Assembly: GCA_950295325.1 (NCBI GenBank)
Contig: OX485807.1
Coordinates: 21,611,666 to 21,675,665, forward strand
Length of the DNA stretch: 64,000 bases
Reading direction: 5' to 3'
Source: Polytrichum commune
Taxonomy: Eukaryota > Streptophyta > Polytrichopsida > Polytrichales > Polytrichaceae
Shown here: one piece after another, positions 33,747 through 45,177 of the stretch
Numbering within the stretch: the stretch's first letter is position 1
Layout: every line of letters begins with the position of its first letter
The notes under the pieces: model-generated
Databases searched by the model: none
Seen by the model: only the letters and a program-made list of their open reading frames with translations
What the model was told of the DNA's origin: nothing
Made by a program: the position numbers and the translations under genes

Positions 33747-36700
33747 ATGGCGATGGCGATGGCGAGCATGGCTCCCCTCACGGGCCCCCTCCTTCGCCCT
33801 TTCGCAAACACTCTGCGCTTGATTCCACACCTTCTTCTTCCCCCCAGAAATCACATCAAGAGAACAGGTGCGTATTGTGATTATACATCCAATCCATCAT
33901 CTGTGGGGACTTCAATTAGAAGAAGGAAATTTGTACTGTTTTTGGTGCAAATGGGTTTTTGTGCCTATAGAGGCACAGAGCGGTGGTGGATATTTTAGTT
34001 TGAATTCAAATCTCTTCAATGGTATATGCTCTTCATAAAGAAACAGTATCCATAGTTTGTCAATGAGAAAATCACGCTATATACTCGCAACAACTACAAA
34101 AGAAACAATTGAACTATTCGATTTTGCTCCTCCCAAAATCTTAGGGAAATGGGAAGAATCCTGCCCCAAAAACACTTCAATGGGGGGTTTATAAATTTAT
34201 TTTCAGACAGAGCGACATTGAGTGCACATTACCAACCTGCGCAGATTCATATCAGGAATTCACAAATTTTGTAAGAAGAGGTTTAGGGTTTAGGGTTTAG
34301 GGTCCCCACACCATGTTTGCCACCAAGATATTAGGACAGGAAATCAGGGTCGACCAATCTGGGCAGGTAGGTAATGTGCACTCCTCACTTTTCAACGCAA
34401 TGTCACTTTGTCTGGAAATAAAAATTGAAACCTCCAATTGTAGTATTGGGGCAGGTTTCTTCCAATTCCCTAAGATGTTGGGACGGAGCGATATCAAATG
34501 GTTCAATTAAATCTTTTGCGAGTTTTGAAGCTCTTTGCGTGTATGTAGCGCGTCTTTTGTCATTGACAAACGACGGCTATTTTTTCTTTGTGGACAGGAT
34601 ATAGCATTGAAGAGATTTGACTCAAATTGATAGAGTGTTTGTTCTCCGAATATCGAGTACCAATGTCGTCGTTCATTCATGGTTCGCATTCGTAACAGGA
34701 ATAATTCTAAATTTTTTGTAAGAGGATTAGCAATGCCCCACACCATGTTTGCCACCAAGAAATTAAAACAGAGAGTCCGGGTCGACCAATGTAGGTAGGT
34801 AATGTGCACTCCTTGCTGTCCAACTCAATTTCACGCTGTCCGAACATAAAATCAAATTTGAAACCTCCAATTGAAGTAGGTTGGGGCAGGTTTCTTCCGA
34901 TTCCCTGAAACCATGAGAATATCATGTCTAAATTGGAGCATCACAGACATGTTTGAGGCTCTTCACGTTAATTCTAGAAGATTTTGATAGGAGAGACATC
35001 TTCTTTTGTGGGGTTTGGAGGACCTAACCCAAAAGGGTTCTATGTTGGAATTACAGGACTTTGCCATGCTGCGGTGCTTTCACGTGATGACAAAAATGAA
35101 TTGCTCATGGGTGTGGATAAGAGCCATGTAGAAGATGTTGCACGTGTCCTAGAGCTGGTAAACTTCAATTGCGCACTTGCCTCCATTTTTTTCATTCTAT
35201 GATCTGGGAAAAATCAAAATGCACTTGGCATTTTGCTGAATAATAATGTGCCTTATTTAAACACTAGTCTTAAGTGGTTTATAAGGCTTGTATGCATATC
35301 CAAGTCTGAAATGTACATATCTGAAAGAAAATTCATGATGAATATCGACAAGTTCCACAATAAGAAGTCAAAGGATATTCATTTGGCATCAAAGAAAGTG
35401 TAAGCTCAATGTGTATGTTCCTCATTAGAACTTGTTATGGTACTCATGTGAATTTCTACTATGTTCTAAGACCTCTGTATTTGCCGAAATGCTCGAAGTA
35501 TCCATTATCAATTGTCTACCTTAATTGGACTTGGTATTTTGTTGAATAAATAAGTTGGAGATGCCCTAATTCAAACACTAGTCTTAAATGGTTCCTAAGG
35601 CTTGTGTATATATTCAAGTCCGAAATGTATGTATCTGAAAGAAAATTATGAAGATAACATATGAAATAATATAATGAAAGATAATATATGAGAAAGTTAT
35701 ATCATCACGAATATAATATAAAAGAAGTTAAAAGATATTCATCCTGGCTTCAAAAATTGTAAGCTTAATGCGCATGTTCCTCATTTGAATTTTCTAATGT
35801 ACTCAATGTGATATGTTTCTCTGTTCTATGATCCCTAGATTTGCCGAAATGTTGGAAGTAACCATTAAATTGCTTGTCTACCTTAATTGCACAAAAATAG
35901 GCCCGAAGAGCAGCGGACAGATGGGAAGTCGCACATTCAGATTTTTTGACGCCACCAGTATTAGGAGATTCGCTGGCAGCAATTCGCAAGCTGTCTGATG
36001 TGGGTGCGTTGGTTTCTGGTGGCTATGGCCAGGTACTGTCTGTGTCTCTATTCTACATGCATCACTCGTGCAAAAGACGCTCAAATCCTCACGTCGATGG
36101 CAGCCGCACTTTACACTAGAGCTCCAGGGCCCGTGACCATTGAAATCTAAAATCTCTCATTGGCAGAAAATGCTGAGACTGTCCCACCACGCTTTCCACT
36201 CTAGCTTGAGTGCCTAAGGGACCAAAGAAGGTTGAATGGCTGAACAAACATACATGGATTCCTACATGGCTTGCCATGGATAATATTTCATGGTCTATCA
36301 AATTTTCTGTCAAGCCTGCTTCCAAGAGGTGCATCTTAACACAAAACTGGAGACCATGACATTTCAAAACCTCACAACCCTTGATTTAGAAGGGCCCACA
36401 TGAGTAGGATGGCAACGAAATAGTGTTTGGTTGAGAGCCCGGCTGTGTATGTCTTTACAGTTCACTTGAAGGCCTGATACCACACAAATTAATTTCAATT
36501 TCCCATGGTATGGCCTTCAGATGAGTTTTGAGGGCCCTCACAATATCATGTTCATTGCCCTTGGCCATAGTGGAAAATGGTCCTAAGAATACAAGAGTCT
36601 GCACATTGATATGGCAGGAAGCTCTCCTATACCGCACCCAATATTTTATCCACTTCTCAAATATTTTCTATCAAATAAGAGGATATTTTCATTCCCTGTT

Positions 36701-39700
36701 TGACAAGATGGCAGTGGAATGTGGTGGGAAATTGGGGTAGGCAGAGAGGTGTCGGCTTTCGGTTGGCCATGTGGAAGCCATAGAGGCAGGCAGCATTGAA
36801 GGAGGGGAAGCAGGCTTTCCTGGAGCAGTTGCTGCTCTTAGGTGTGTCTTACTGAACACATGCCAATTTCGGGATCATAATTTCACTAAAGTTTCTTTAT
36901 CATATCTTGCAGAGCTCTCAAAGTTGACATCTAAACTGTAAGGGGATTTTCATTCTAAATGTAGCACAATGCAATATCCATTAAATTGTTAAGCTCCTTG
37001 TGGGGCCACCCCTAGATGATGAATCAAAAGCCATTGTGGCAAGAATAATAGGCTGATTTCATACACAAAGGTTGAATCTAGCTTACTAAGGTTTCTCTTT
37101 GTCTTAAATATGCTAGCTTGCCAGGCTGCCTATTTAGGTAAAATGCTTATGACAGCCGGGACTTAACAATGTTATGTCTCCATCATAACCATGAATGCCA
37201 TAATTTGAAGACTCTGTAAGGACTTTAGATTGATGATCATCCTTCCAAGTATGTTTCTGGTTTCAAACTAAATAAGATGCTCTGATCAAATCACTTACTG
37301 GTGATGAAAGACACAGACGTTTCTAGTTTATGTGCTGTTGATTCTAAAATCTAATAAGATATCTGGAACCCAATTTCTATACAGTTTGATTATGAGTAGC
37401 ACCAGACGAAACCATATAACAACAAAGGTTTTTACTTTGAAGTTGTTACTTATATGCTGGGGATAGTGTTTCTGGCAATTTTGCGTTTGATACTGCTGCA
37501 CATGGAGACTTCTTGGGTGCCATTTTGGGCACAGGGATTACTCGTGAAAAAGTGGGTGACATCATTGTTCAGGTAATTAACTCTATCTATAAGAATAATG
37601 GACCGCATGCTTAGGTCCACTGCTTTCAAATAAATAATACACATGCGGTTTTAGATCACCATAATCTGATTGGAGTATGGTGGAATGTGATTTGCACTTT
37701 ATTGTGATGCCTCAAACAGATTTGTCTTGAAGTAAAAGTTCAGAAGATCTGTACCTTGCATTTAAAGGACAAGAACATTGCTTGTGGTTCTCACTCCCTT
37801 GAATACTTGAAGAATTGTGTCAGGGGGAGAAAGGAGCTCAAATCTTGGTAGTTCCTGAGCTTGTTGAGTTTTTCCAATCGTCACTAGTGCAGGTTTGCCT
37901 CTACTGAACCGACTCTATGAAGTTTCTATGAAGGTGTTAGTGGCTTGATTATCTTGGTGACCTCATTTTTTACCATGGAAGAGAAATGGCAGACCAGAAC
38001 GACATACTAGGTTGCTTATATCAACCATGTGGGTGAAAAAACCGAATGTGATGTAGCTGATTGGTGATGGCACTGCAGGTTCGCAATGTACAAGTGCAAA
38101 CCACCGCAATACCACTAACAGATCTTCAACTGAAACCACAAAGGTAGGCTCTCAAATTTTTTTGGTTCATGGTTCTGTAGGTTGTACAGTGAGATCTGCG
38201 GATTGAGAATGATGTTGCATCACAAACTTCTGGAGGCAAATTTATCATGTAAAAGCAATAAAATGTTGAAATAACAGCATAAATTCCTAATTAATGTTGT
38301 GAGAATTACGTTATTTTCTTATTTTCTTTTCTCACTTGCCACACTATGCTACTAGGTACTACAAAGCAAACTGTTACATAAGATTACTACATTTATTATA
38401 AGATACTTATGTTATACACCACTAGGTACTATAAGTTTAGCATTATTATTATTACATTAAACATACATAAATTTTGTGATATGTGGGGGTTTCAGGGTGG
38501 ACACATTCAGATCCATGGAAGCTTCTTTGCGTGTTGATGCGCTGGCTAGTGCTGGCTTTCGTATATCCCGGTCCAAACTTGTTGCTCTTATCAGGTGCGT
38601 TATTGGTTTTTGTTTCCAAAAAGCGGACAGAGTTCCTGCTTCTTCATGACAAGTTTGATATTTTTCGATTTCTTTTCACCTGTCAAATTCAAGAGATGAC
38701 TCCAATGCTACCACTGGCATGTATTATTGCGTGCCTATATGTTGTAGTTAGTCTAAATTTATATGTAATTCCAAAATGGACATCACAAGAATTTAGAGGG
38801 ATGTAGAAGACTACTGCCTCCTCTCAAAGTTGAACACCTTGAATGGGTGTGGACAAGCTAAGCCCGCACCTTAATTCCTCCAAGGGCAAGCCCCTAGGTT
38901 TCACATGGTGGGTTGAAAATGTCCAATTCACTTGGATAATGCCACTATGATTGGGGGGACCATGGTGGCAAAGTGCAATGAAAATCAAGTGCTAGTAAGT
39001 CTCACCTATTTGAGCACTATTCTGGCCTTAGGCGGCTTCACCTTGGAGTTCCCAAGGGATCTGGGTTAAGGCCTTGACAAGTTTGATATTTTTGGATTTC
39101 TTGTCACTTTTTAATTTAAAGAAAAAAGATGACTCCAATGTTACCATCAGTATGAATTGTGGTGTTGCCTCACCTTGTAGTTAGTCTAATTCTATATGGA
39201 ATTTTGAAATGGACATCATGAGAAATTTAGGGACCTAGAAGACTATTAATGAACACCTTGAACAGGTGCTCACAAGCCAGCCCACACCTAATCGTCCTTA
39301 AAGGCAAGCCATCAAGTTCCCACATGGTTGGTTGAAAGTATCCACTTCACTTGGATACTCCCACTATGATTGGGTTGATGATAGTGGTAGGGTGCACCAA
39401 AAATGAAGTGCTAGGCATCCTCACCTATTCGAGCACTATTCTGGCTTTAGGCGGCTTAACCTCGATATTCCCATGGATCTGGGGTTAAGGCCTTGGGTCT
39501 AATCCACCCGTTTTGATTTCAAATCCTTGTTTCGCCTTCAGCATGCTAAGCATAAAATGTAAACTGCCATGAACTTTGTTAGTGAACTTCACTGGTGCAA
39601 GTAACCATGTCACTATTCCATATTTCTTGATAACCCCCACTTCGGCTTTTGACTAATACATTTTAAATTGGTACAACAGCGGCGGAGATGTAAAAGTGAA

Positions 39701-40385
39701 TTGGAAGGAAGTAACAAAAAACGGACTCAGCTTGAAGACAGGTGACGTAGTCTCTGTGCGTGGGAAGGGAAGGCTAGAGGTGATTTCATCTTCACTTTAG
39801 ACTCCAGTTCGACATACCTTGTTTAACATTAAATAGACATTTAGGATTGAATTTTGCCACGTGTTGTTACCTCATTGGTTGGGACCGTTTGGATTCCCCC
39901 ATGGATATTGTGTTCCAGCACTCAAAAGTGTTTTACCAGATAGCCCTCTACGGTATTCTGTCTGGTTCCTTGGGGGCCCTGTTTCATGGTTGTTTCATCC
40001 TCTCAAATTTTGACGTTGTAAAACTAAATAGTGATTTTACAGCCTGACAACATGGTTGAGGTTTCTCTTGTACTTAGGACTAGTTATTAGTAAACCAATT
40101 GGACAAACGTGGCTTTAAAGAGTTATTGAGCAGATTCTTGTGTTGGTATGTAATGCAACAGGTCAACACCCAGTAAGTATCAGGATTTACTTGAGACACA
40201 TGAGCTATCTTCAGAAGTTGATGCATGACATTAAAAATTATTTTCACATTGAAGTGACTTGAAGTTGGCCAATTGCATAAGAGGTACTATTTCTTATCAA
40301 ACTCTCTGTGCATATGTGCCAGGTGGGAGTGATTACTATGACAAAGAAAGGAAGATATGCAGTGGAGCTCACACGGTATCTGTGA
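33747..40385 (+). CDS. Chloroplast S4-domain RNA-binding protein (YlmH/PSII-S4 type), 10 exons
   Basis: The plant homologue of bacterial YlmH and the cyanobacterial photosystem II S4 domain protein; an RNA-binding role in plastids is inferred. Exons: 33747-33867, 35057-35157, 35901-36032, 36741-36841, 37467-37572, 37824-37892, 38079-38143, 38496-38594, 39680-39779, 40323-40385. All junction phases agree and give 318 residues, close to land-plant homologues. Residues 1-41 look like a transit peptide (MAMAMASMAPLTGPLLRPFA). DFLTPPVLGDSL and NFAFDTAAHGDFLGAILGTG mark the conserved N-terminal module. The S4 fold starts around SLRVDALASAGFRISRSKL and ends with VRGKGRLEVG; the C-terminus is YAVELTRYL. 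Reading through intron 9 would instead stop after ISSSL. Introns 1, 2 and 8 contain internal duplications. Confidence 0.93.
34111..34505. repeat. Imperfect inverted repeat in S4 gene intron 1
   Basis: The left arm (34111-34240) read in reverse complement matches the right arm (about 34363-34505): GGTAATGTGCACTC, GACATT/CACTTTGTCTG and GGGGCAGG..TTCTTCC all recur in order, and CCCTAAGAT..TTGGGA extends it. Similarity is perhaps 75 percent. The spacer includes a TTTAGGG repeat. The structure could form a long hairpin in DNA or pre-mRNA. Confidence 0.75.
34264..35010. repeat. Tandem duplication in S4 gene intron 1
   Basis: The segment from AAATTTTGTAAGA at 34264 through about 34500 recurs from 34711 to about 34915, including CACCATGTTTGCCACCAAGA and GGGGCAGGTTTCTTCC. 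The offset is close to 440 bp. The second copy lacks the expanded telomere-type repeat. Confidence 0.75.
34281..34303 (+). repeat. Interstitial telomere-type repeat
   Basis: Three consecutive GGTTTA/TTTAGGG units form a perfect short run of the plant telomere repeat. It lies in the loop of the intron-1 inverted repeat. Such teloboxes are common near plant gene starts, but this one is within an intron. Confidence 0.85.
35222..35889. repeat. Tandem duplication in S4 gene intron 2
   Basis: Two direct copies, about 35222-35527 and 35528-35889. AACACTAGTCTTAA, CTGAAAGAAAATT, TTGCCGAAATG and GTCTACCTTAATTG recur in the same order. The second copy runs up to the exon 3 acceptor, so the duplicated unit includes part of the sequence preceding the 3' splice site. 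Confidence 0.78.
38648..39505. repeat. Tandem ~427-bp duplication in S4 gene intron 8
   Basis: Two direct copies, 38648-39074 and 39075 to about 39505, both opening GACAAGTTTGATATTTTT. Each ends in a segment with GTGGTAGGGTGCA/GTGGCAAAGTGCA, AAATCAAGTGCTAG, TCACCTATT and TTAAGGCCTTG. The second half recurs downstream of the gene. Parts resemble a tRNA-derived promoter, but no perfect A or B box is present. Confidence 0.78.
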
Positions 40386-40819
40386 TACACTTGGAGCATT
40401 CAAATAGTAGGTTGAGTTAAATTGAGACAAAGAAAGAGTTGAATCAAAATACAACCTCTAAGCTCAACCCTTTTTTTTTCAATTTTTTTGTTCCCCAATA
40501 TATGCAGCCTTTAGAGCCCATTTGTGAGGCCCGACACCATTTATTCTGACTTCAATTCATTGTATTCTATTTTGATTTCACTTCAAGTAGCCATTTGGCC
40601 TTATAGAGTCTGCAACAACACTTGCTCATTCAAATGTTCTCTTGTAGCCTGTTTATTAAAGGAGACAACACACATATTATTATGCAACCTTGACTTTCAA
40701 TACTCATGGATTTGTCAAGTTGGGTACGTACTCGTGCAAGTTGTAAGAACATAGATGTTCACTTGAAGCCCTGCCTCTCTTTCTGTACAGGGTGCATCAT
40801 TATCAGTGAACTGATACTA

Positions 40820-41345
40820 AATTTTGAAACAAACATCACAAAAATTAAAGGGACCTTGAAGATTACTGCCTCTTTTCAAAAGTAAACAGCTTGCACAGGC
40901 ACCTCATCTCCCCGAGTGGCAAGCCCCTAGGTTCCCACATGCTCATCTTGTTCATCCAAGCACTCCCACTACGATTGGGTGGACCATAGGGGTAGGATGC
41001 ACTGAAAATCAAGTTCTAGGTGGGTCACCCATCTGAGCACTTGTCGGGGAAGTTTAAGGCCTTAGGTACGAGCCACCATTGTCTGAGAATCTTACTAAAG
41101 GGTGGTTCAGGATTTAGGGATGCTCCAATCAACCTTTGACAGTCCATGACGTTACTCAACATGTGTACGGATGCATTTGGATCTACACAAACTCCTCTTT
41201 GAAATCCTTAGTGGCTCCTTCTACGTTGCAAGATCTCTCGCACGTATACACAACAATTTTGTTCTAGTGGTAGGTTGCCTTGGAAATCAGATGCTAGGAA
41301 GGTCACCCTTTGAGCATTGTTATGTGTTATGGCCCTGTCTTTAAC
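40820..41345. repeat. Further copies of the intron-8 repeat
   Basis: A third copy at about 40820-41070 shares AAGCCCCTAGGTTCCCACATG, TCCCACTACGATTGGG and AAATCAAGTTCTAGGTGGGTCACCCAT with the intron-8 copies. A partial fourth at 41260-41345 has CTAGTGGTAGGTTGC and GGTCACCCTTTGAGCA. Dispersion outside the gene suggests a mobile, perhaps SINE-like, sequence. Confidence 0.6.
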
Positions 41346-41642
41346 CCTTAAACGATGTGGGGGTTTGAATATATGGTCATACACACAATTATATGGGCTT
41401 CACCAAGTTCAAAAATCATATTTAATACATTTATGTGCTAAAACCTCATTTTATGCATTGTCTTATGTCAAGGAGAAAATAAAAATATGTTCATACTAGA
41501 CCTTGATGATCAAAATACAACATATGTATTTGCATCCAAAGGCACCTAGGATGTGTATTTGAACTTAAATCTTTAATAACATCAAAGTGTTTAACTTATC
41601 CAAATAATGCATTTGAAAAATAAGTTAGCTATATATAGGGTA

Positions 41643-41749
41643 TGTCGTGTAAATACCGATCGTGTGTCACTACAGCTCGAGTACCAACCACCACTAACAA
41701 ACAACACTAAAATATAGCAAAGTCACACATGAAAAACACATCTCGACAT
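41643..41749 (-). repeat. Element B 107-bp terminal block
   Basis: It begins TGTCGTGTAAATACCGATCG and ends ATCTCGACA on the plus strand. It is homologous at its outer end to the 107-bp block of A, has TG/CA ends, and follows GGGGGGCA on the coding strand. No matching direct repeat is found on the right side of the element. Confidence 0.8.
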
Positions 41750-42030
41750 GCCCCCCTTAGCTGACTATGGAGTCCCGCCAAGCAGCTAGGACCAACGCCA
41801 ATCCAAGGGTATGGATAATGAAGGATTGCTCCGCAACCAACTAGCGTGGTGAACGTCATCCCAAGGAACTGTAGGCTGGGTGCAATGTGAGCCCCATCCT
41901 TAATCGCCTCTGATGTTTGGCCATCAGATTCCACAGAATTAATTTCACCGCCTCATGTCGATTGCGTCTCTAGGCCATAACTCCTCATTTTTCATTTGGG
42001 CAGGCACAAGATGATGAAAATCACATATCA

Positions 42031-45000
42031 TTAAATACGATTGGTGCGAGCACCAAGTACCGAAGATCCTCGACAGCGAGGACAACTCCACTGTCCAGAT
42101 GGTAGAGAAGTCAAGGGTGGCCTCAAGCATGCCATGTGCCAACCATGTTGACACTGATCACACAAGAGCATAGTAGACGCTCATTTCTTCTCTCCACACA
42201 CAAAACATGAAAGACCCTCTGGCACGACGGCCAGTTCAGGATGAACTGTACCCTCAATGGATAGATGACATGGGGCATAGTTTTTGGAATGCTCGCGACA
42301 TTTCCTGCCATCCTTGCCTTCCAACAACAACAAACCACTCGGCAACACCTCCTTCACCCAAAGGATAGTGCGCCCCGCCCTGACATCCAATGTCGTAGGT
42401 GCCTCACGTTGGAGATAAACATAATCCCCTTGCCGGAATCTCCGCAACTGAGGTCGGTAAGCAACACTGCGAATGCGTGTATAACGCAATGTGTCACGGT
42501 GTTGAACAATGGACAAATTCTCCATGGCCATAGACATGGCCCTCTGGAAGAATTGAGCCCGCTCATGCAAATACTCTGCCCAAATGTTTGGGTCATCCAA
42601 GTCCAGAATATGAGCTAGCTTTTCCTGAATAGAGTTCGGGAGAATAGGCTCACGTCTATACAATAACTGATACGGGCTGTATGATGCCAAAGAGACCTGC
42701 CTACTAAATCGATAGCCCATAGAAATCTAAGGCAACATAAGGTCCCAATCCCGGTGGCTTCCCCGAAGTAATCCATACTTCCTCAAGCCACGCTTGGTTG
42801 TCTAAACAACCCGTTCAGCCAAGCCATCTGCCTCTAGATGATCCTGAGAGGTGGTGCGGTGATCTATGAGCGCCTTAGTGCACAACTCCTCCAAAGCACC
42901 AAGGAACTCCCTCCCTTGGTCCGTCAACACCTCAGCCGGTGCTCCAAAACGTGCTAACACACGATCCAATAAGGTGGCCACGGCCAACTCTGCAGAGTTT
43001 TGGGGTAGAGCAACAAACTCAATACACTTGCTAAAATGCTCCACCATCACCAAAACGTACTTTGCTCCACGTGGTGTTACCACCAACGGCCCTGCAAAGT
43101 CCAGCGACTAACGGTAGCCCAATCCCATGATAGGTAAGGGCTGTAACTGAGGTGATAAGGTGTTAAAGCTAGACCTGACCTGGTCACAAACTTCACACCT
43201 CCCGACATAGACAGCCACCTGCTGATACATGCCAGTCCACCAATATTGGCCACGCAACATCGAATATGTCTTGTATATGCCAAAATGGCCAAGTTCCTCG
43301 TGCACTTGTCGCACCAAGGAGGCCCTCTGATCCGGCCTAGGAACAATACGCCTTGTCCCATCCGGCCACAATCGAAATAACAAACCGTTCTCCCAACGGA
43401 ACCTCGTTATTCGTTGTTCAATCCTATCCGTTTCCATTGCCGAAATAGACAAAGGAAAGGTACCCTGTTGAAGTTTATGCAATACGGGAAGATCCTCCCA
43501 TATATCCGCAATAACTTGAGGCCGATCAATCTCATCATCCGAGCCCTGTATCGGAATCTCAACAGATGCACCCAAAAATAAACTGACGTAAGCAGACGCG
43601 TGCCAACCTGGAACAGCCTTTCGGTCACAATCTCCATGTCACCTGGCCCCGGTCAAGTCCTCATCCGAAGGACTTGGATTGCGTGAGAGTCCATCTGCAT
43701 CCAGGTTGGTAATCCTAGCACGGTGTACCACCTCAAAGTCATACTCCTGGAATAACAAAGCCCACATGACAAGCTTGTCAGTAAGCTTATCCGACTCCAA
43801 GAGCCACCGTAACGGCTGATGGTCAGTCACTAAAGTAAAGTGCTGACCATAAAGATACGGCCGAAAATGGGCAATAGTTCATACCGCCGCCAATGCTTCT
43901 CCCTTATAGGATGAATAATTGGCCTCTGCCGTGTTATTGCTTCGCGAAGCGTAAGCAACAACATACTCCCGGCCAAAATCATCCTTTTGAGTGAGAACTG
44001 CTCCCAAACCCAATGAACTCCAATTCGTATGCAACTGGAAGGATTTGGAGACATCCGGATGTCGAAGCACTGGAACCGCACCCAGTTTCTGCTTCAATGT
44101 CTCAAATGCCTTTTGTTGCTCACGACCCCAAGTCCAAGGTTGGTCCTTGCTCGTGAGAATGATAAGAGGTTTGGCGATCAAGCTAAAGTTCTTGACGAAT
44201 TGACGATAGTAATTCGCCAAGCCCAAGAAAGAACGAAGTCTCGGCACATCGACCGGTGCCGGGATCTTCTGCAAGGCGTCCACCTTAGCTTGTTGCACCC
44301 CAAGACCTCCTGGAATAATCATATGACCTAGATATGCTAGTCAGTCATGGAAAAACTTGCACTTGCCATGGTGCAAGCGCAATCCCCACCGCCGTAATCG
44401 CTCAAAAACGGCTTGAAGATGCTTTACATGCTCATGTGGTGTTTTGCTGGAAATGATTAGGTCATCAATGTAACACCGAGCAAAAGGCAAGCCAGAGAGA
44501 ACTTGGTCCATCACTTTCTGAAACTCAGCAGACGCATTCTTGAGGCCAAATGGAAGAAACTTCCAATGGTATAGTTGATCCTTCCCATCATGATCAACTC
44601 CCCATAATGCAGTCTTCACCCGATCTCCCGTAAGTAATGGCAGTTGGTGATATCCGGATCTCAAGTCCAAGGTGCTAAAGACCCGAGAAAATCCGATGGC
44701 ATCGAACAACTCCTCCGGGATTGGCATGGGATACTGATCCGACTTGGTCTTCCGATTAACTGGACGGTAATCCCCGCACATCCTCTTCTCCGTCCAATTG
44801 CCAAAAATATCCTTCTTCGATGGCATCACCGTAGCATAAGCATACTCCCCGTTGGAAAGTTCGATTAGTTTTGCTGCCAAGAGCTCTCGACAACGGGCCT
44901 GAACGCCAATCCGCTCGGAAACATTGAGTCTATAAGGTCTCCGAAAAATGGGATGGTCGTCCTCCAACTGAATGTGGATGGGTTTTCCTTTATAACCTTC

Positions 45001-45174
45001 AAGATCCCGAAGGCTAAAAGCAAAACATCTACGGTACGAGCGAATGAATGCTCGTACCTTCCGTGCCTCAGCACCAGTGAGATGAGGGCCTAATTCCAAT
45101 GGCCAATCATCAAACTATGTGGTCTCTCTCTCCATTAGAAGAGAGCCACCTGGTGCTGGCACGGACTCTAACTG
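42031..45174 (-). pseudogene. Element B ORF2: RT-RNase H-integrase-PHD
   Basis: One reading frame without frameshift holds a reverse transcriptase with CYIDD near 44480, RNase H, an integrase with HHCC and DDE motifs, and a PHD finger. It ends at TAA 42031. Nonsense codons at about 45115, 44341, 43879, 43639, 43108, 42802, 42727 and 42181 interrupt it. Alignment with A puts most at Trp or Gln. It is clearly homologous to A throughout. Confidence 0.9.
42073..42207 (-). other. PHD finger at integrase C-terminus (element B)
   Basis: All eight ligands of the Cys4-His-Cys3 pattern are kept (CFVC, CDQC, H, C, CPRC) with the conserved Trp before the last pair. A TGA between the first and second ligand pairs replaces Gly. 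The spacing is the same as in A. Confidence 0.85.
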
Positions 45175-45177
45175 CTA
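45169..45177 (-). promoter_or_regulatory. Leaky-type stop UAG CAG UUA (element B)
   Basis: In-frame TAG followed by CAGTTA, fitting UAG-CAR-YYA, exactly twenty codons before the shared FDDW, as in element A. The surrounding protein sequence is not well conserved, so the shared stop and hexamer stand out. Confidence 0.7.

Noticed and set aside
39780-39800. Exon 9 of the S4 gene ending at TAG 39798 as the natural C-terminus
   Set aside because: A good donor after GAG at 39779 and an acceptor at 40322 join to VGVITMTKKGRYAVELTRYL, which matches the conserved family C-terminus.
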